Assembly (NCBI GenBank): GCA_027487195.1
Contig: JAIYEB010000073.1
Location: 1 to 8,820 of the forward strand
Reading direction: 5' to 3'
DNA from: Hyphomicrobiales bacterium
GTDB taxonomy: Bacteria > Pseudomonadota > Alphaproteobacteria > Rhizobiales > UBA4765
DNA length: 8,820 nucleotides
Position numbers and translations under genes: made by a program. This document shows, piece after piece, positions 6,691-8,820 of the stretch. Every line of letters begins with the position of its first letter. The stretch's first letter is position 1. The notes below the pieces were generated by a model. That model had not been told where the DNA came from. It was given only the letters and a program-made list of their open reading frames with translations, and did no database searches.

Positions 6691-6717
6691 ACCGTCGCTG
6701 GCGGATCTGGCGACGGT
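6691..6717. terminator. Perfect 8-bp hairpin between the ABC transporter genes and the molybdoenzyme genes
   Basis: The arms ACCGTCGC (6691-6698) and GCGACGGT (6710-6717) are exact reverse complements around an 11-base loop. On the minus strand the hairpin lies 35 bases after the stop codon of the DppF-like gene and 59 bases before the start of the [2Fe-2S] gene. No T-run follows, so it is not a classic intrinsic terminator. It could instead be a 3'-end stabiliser, an attenuating structure or a dyad for a regulator. Confidence 0.4.
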
Positions 6718-6752
6718 TACGGTGTCACAGTGAGGTGAGCCTCGCGATCTTC

Positions 6753-7748
6753 CTACGTCAGATCATTGAGATGGCAGGCAGAGACATGCCCCGGCGCGAT
6801 TTCACGCAACGCCGGCCGCTCGACGCGGCAGCGCTCGAAAGCGTTCGGACAGCGTGGATGGAAATGGCATCCGGGCGGGGGAGCCAGCGGCGAGGGGATT
6901 TCGCCCTTGACCACGTGAAAGCTGCGCTTTCTGTCCTCGACCCGTGGCAGCGATGCCAACAGCGAAATCGCGTAGGGGTGGTTTGGCCTCGCGAAAATCT
7001 CTGAGGTTGGCGCGCTCTCGACAACACGCCCGAGGTACATCACGACCACCCGGTCAGCCACATGCTCGACGATCGAGAGATCATGCGAGATGAACAGGTA
7101 GGTCAGATCGAGCCGGTCTTTCAGTTCGACGAACAGGTTGATGATCTGCGCCCGGATCGACACATCGAGAGCAGCAACCGCCTCGTCGGCAACAATGAAA
7201 CTGGGTTTGACAGCAAGCGCCCGCGCAATGCCGATGCGCTGGCGCTGGCCGCCTGAGAATTGGTGCGGGTAGCGCCGCTTGACGGCTGGATCGAGCCCAA
7301 CCGAGAGAAGCGTCTGGTCGACGTAGTCGTCGCGCTCCGCGCGGGTGACAAGACCATGGACGAGGGGCGCCTCGCCAATCGTCTCCTCCACGCGCAGGCG
7401 TGGATTGAGCGATGAGGCGGGGTCCTGAAACACCATCTGCACGGCCAGCTTTGCGGCCTTGGCATCTGCCCCGCTGAGCGTGTTGCGATCGCGGCCCTGC
7501 CAGTACACCGAGCCTTCGGTGGCCGGCATGATGCCGGCGATCATCCGGCCAATCGTGGATTTGCCACAGCCTGACTCGCCGACGAGACCAACGACCTCGC
7601 CCTTCATCACGGACAGATCGACGGCATCGACAGCCCTGACGATCTCGTCCTTCAGATCTGCACCCATGCGCTTGGCAAGCTTGCCGGCAAAATCGAGCCG
7701 CTTTTCAAAGCGCTTGGTCAGGCCTCTAGTTTCAATCATCGCGTTCAT
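6753..7748 (-). CDS. Dipeptide/oligopeptide ABC transporter ATP-binding protein, DppF/OppF type
   Basis: The 331-residue cytosolic ATPase shows all ABC motifs: Walker A GESGCGKST at 57-65, Q-loop FQDP at 107-110, signature FSGGQRQR at 164-171, Walker B FIVADE at 184-189 and switch H222 in ISHDLS. The C-terminal oligopeptide-type domain (about 245-331) carries C294, C300, C307 and C325, matching the four-cysteine set that binds an iron-sulfur cluster in some DppD/DppF proteins. The segment after Walker B reads DEAVAALDVS rather than the common DEPTSALDVS. It starts at ATG 7748, overlapping the preceding ATPase gene by 4 bases, with GAGAGG about 10 bases upstream. With that ATPase it would power a permease pair for peptides or similar solutes. 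The binding protein is outside the window, so peptide, glutathione or nickel specificity cannot be decided. Confidence 0.93.
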   Translation of the reverse strand: MNAMIETRGLTKRFEKRLDFAGKLAKRMGADLKDEIVRAVDAVDLSVMKGEVVGLVGESGCGKSTIGRMIAGIMPATEGSVYWQGRDRNTLSGADAKAAKLAVQMVFQDPASSLNPRLRVEETIGEAPLVHGLVTRAERDDYVDQTLLSVGLDPAVKRRYPHQFSGGQRQRIGIARALAVKPSFIVADEAVAALDVSIRAQIINLFVELKDRLDLTYLFISHDLSIVEHVADRVVVMYLGRVVESAPTSEIFARPNHPYAISLLASLPRVEDRKRSFHVVKGEIPSPLAPPPGCHFHPRCPNAFERCRVERPALREIAPGHVSACHLNDLT

Positions 7749-8731
7749 GCTGCGACAGACCTCTCGGCAGGCACCGGGTTGAAGCAGCGAAGCTCACGGT
7801 CAGGCATGGGTTGCTCCAGACGCGGCACCTCTTCGCACTGCACTGTTGCGCGCGTGCAGCGCGGTCCAAAAGCGCAACCCTTCGGCATCTTCATCAGGGA
7901 TGGCGTCATTCCCGGGATCTGGACAAGCTTTTCGCCGCGCCGGTTGCGCGTCGGAAGCGAGCCGAGCAAGCCGTATGTGTAGGGATGAAGCGGACGGGCC
8001 AGGATATCGTCGGTTGGGCCCTGCTCGACAACGCGCCCGCCATACATCACCGCGAGACGATCAGACAGGCCCGCGACAACGCCAAGGTCATGGGTGATCC
8101 AGACCAGCGCAGTTCCGGTTTCCTTGGCCAGTTGCTGCACTTCTGCAAGGATCTGGCCCTGAATGGTGACATCAAGCGCGGTCGTTGGTTCATCGGCGAT
8201 GATGAGCGCAGGCTTGTTCACGAGCGCGATCGCAATGGCGACGCGCTGGCGCATCCCGCCCGAGAGTTGGTGCGGGTAGGTATCAAGCCGCTCCTCGGGC
8301 GAGGGAATGCCGACAGCTGCAAGCGCGTCGCGGGCGCGGCTGCGGGCTTCCGCATGTGGCACCTTCGCGTCATGGGCCAGGATCGCCTCGATGATCTGGT
8401 AGCCGACCCTGAGCACCGGGTTCAGCGTCATCATGGGGTCCTGGAACACCATGGCAATCTCGGCGCCCCTGAGCGCACGCATGCGCTCGGGCGTCGCTCC
8501 GATGAGCTCTTCGCCCTTGTACTTGACCGAGCCGGACACAACTCGGCCGGGCTGATCGACAAGGCCAATGATCGAAAAGCCTGTGACGCTTTTGCCCGAC
8601 CCAGACTCGCCCACAAGCCCCAGGATCTCCCCGGGCTTGACTGTGAATGAGACGCCATCAACCGCCTTCGCCACGCCCTCGCGGGTGAAGAAGTGGGTAC
8701 AAAGGTCCTTGACCTCGAGGGTAGGGGTCAT
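7745..8731 (-). CDS. Dipeptide/oligopeptide ABC transporter ATP-binding protein, DppD/OppD type
   Basis: The 328-residue cytosolic ATPase has Walker A GESGSGKSV at 41-49, Q-loop FQDP at 96-99, signature LSGGMRQR at 156-163, Walker B IIADEP at 177-182, D-loop ALDVT and switch H214 in ITHDLG. The C-terminal oligopeptide-transporter domain has C286, C292, C299 and C316 (KGCAFGPRC and following), the usual cluster-binding set. It starts at ATG 8731, which overlaps the permease stop codon by 4 bases, with GAGG 8 bases upstream. Its own stop overlaps the next ATPase gene by 4 bases. The order permease, DppD-like, DppF-like is the standard arrangement of these operons. It forms the heterodimeric motor with the DppF-like protein. 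The family is certain; the solute is not determined. Confidence 0.94.
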   Translation of the reverse strand: MTPTLEVKDLCTHFFTREGVAKAVDGVSFTVKPGEILGLVGESGSGKSVTGFSIIGLVDQPGRVVSGSVKYKGEELIGATPERMRALRGAEIAMVFQDPMMTLNPVLRVGYQIIEAILAHDAKVPHAEARSRARDALAAVGIPSPEERLDTYPHQLSGGMRQRVAIAIALVNKPALIIADEPTTALDVTIQGQILAEVQQLAKETGTALVWITHDLGVVAGLSDRLAVMYGGRVVEQGPTDDILARPLHPYTYGLLGSLPTRNRRGEKLVQIPGMTPSLMKMPKGCAFGPRCTRATVQCEEVPRLEQPMPDRELRCFNPVPAERSVAA

Positions 8732-8820
8732 CGCTTGAGCCTCGGGTTGAGCACATCGCGCAGGCGGTCACCAACGAGGTTGATCGTCACGATGGTGAAG
8801 AGCAGCGCAAAGCCGGGGAA
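8728..8820 (-). CDS. ABC transporter permease of the DppC/OppC type, C-terminal fragment
   Basis: The minus strand is open from the right edge to TGA at 8730-8728 and encodes the last 30 residues of a protein whose start lies beyond the window. It contains PGFALLFTIVTINLVGDRLR followed by DVLNPRLKR and the stop. That matches the end of DppC-type permeases: the last membrane helix followed by a GDxLRDxLxPRL tail. The stop overlaps the ATG of the first ATPase by 4 bases, so it belongs to the same operon. The rest of the gene, including the EAA loop that contacts the ATPases, is not visible. Confidence 0.85.
   Translation of the reverse strand, partial: FPGFALLFTIVTINLVGDRLRDVLNPRLKR

Noticed and set aside
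7811..8650. A 279-codon open frame on the plus strand opposite the DppD-like ATPase
   Set aside because: It mirrors a canonical ABC ATPase and has no independent support such as a domain or ribosome site.

Overview
The window is GC-rich, densely coded DNA. It looks like an alphaproteobacterium, probably Hyphomicrobiales. This rests on gene content (an AcuI/YhdH-type reductase, a PhoR-like kinase, a class I PPK2, a two-subunit IorAB-type molybdoenzyme and a Dpp/Opp-type transporter), on the GC bias, and on frequent 4-base gene overlaps. No database search was possible, so the taxonomy is inference. All ten genes recognised look like intact bacterial genes, apart from the two cut by the window edges. 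No tRNA, rRNA, CRISPR array, insertion sequence or prophage gene was seen, and no gene-free stretch exceeds 300 bases.

Layout from left to right. Bases 1-228 (+) are the end of a quinone-reductase-like dehydrogenase of the AcuI/YhdH group. Convergent to it at 246-961 (-) lies a two-gene toxin-antitoxin module: a PIN-domain VapC toxin preceded by a small basic antitoxin, overlapping by 4 bases. Just upstream of the antitoxin is an interrupted palindrome that contains a -10-like hexamer, which suggests autoregulation. Next, at 1089-2225 (-), is a PhoR-like histidine kinase that has no membrane segment and no response regulator next to it. Divergent from it is a + strand pair: a polyphosphate kinase 2 (2309-3202) overlapping by 4 bases a secreted trypsin-like serine protease (3199-3963).

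The right half is all minus strand. Reading in the direction of transcription it begins with the tail of a Dpp/Opp-type permease at the right edge. Two ABC ATPases (DppD-like and DppF-like) follow, each overlapping its predecessor by 4 bases. After a 121-base gap with a perfect 8-bp hairpin come a [2Fe-2S] subunit and a molybdopterin subunit of a xanthine-dehydrogenase-family enzyme related to isoquinoline 1-oxidoreductase. The large subunit carries a Tat signal, so the mature enzyme is predicted to be periplasmic.

Functionally the window shows a peptide-type importer module, a periplasmic molybdenum hydroxylase, a phosphate/polyphosphate-themed pair (kinase and PPK2), an exported protease coupled to PPK2, and a toxin-antitoxin module. 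I do not see strong evidence for a wholly new system. The points most worth checking are the PPK2-protease coupling, the soluble PhoR-like kinase divergent from PPK2, and the non-standard antitoxin with its palindromic operator candidate.
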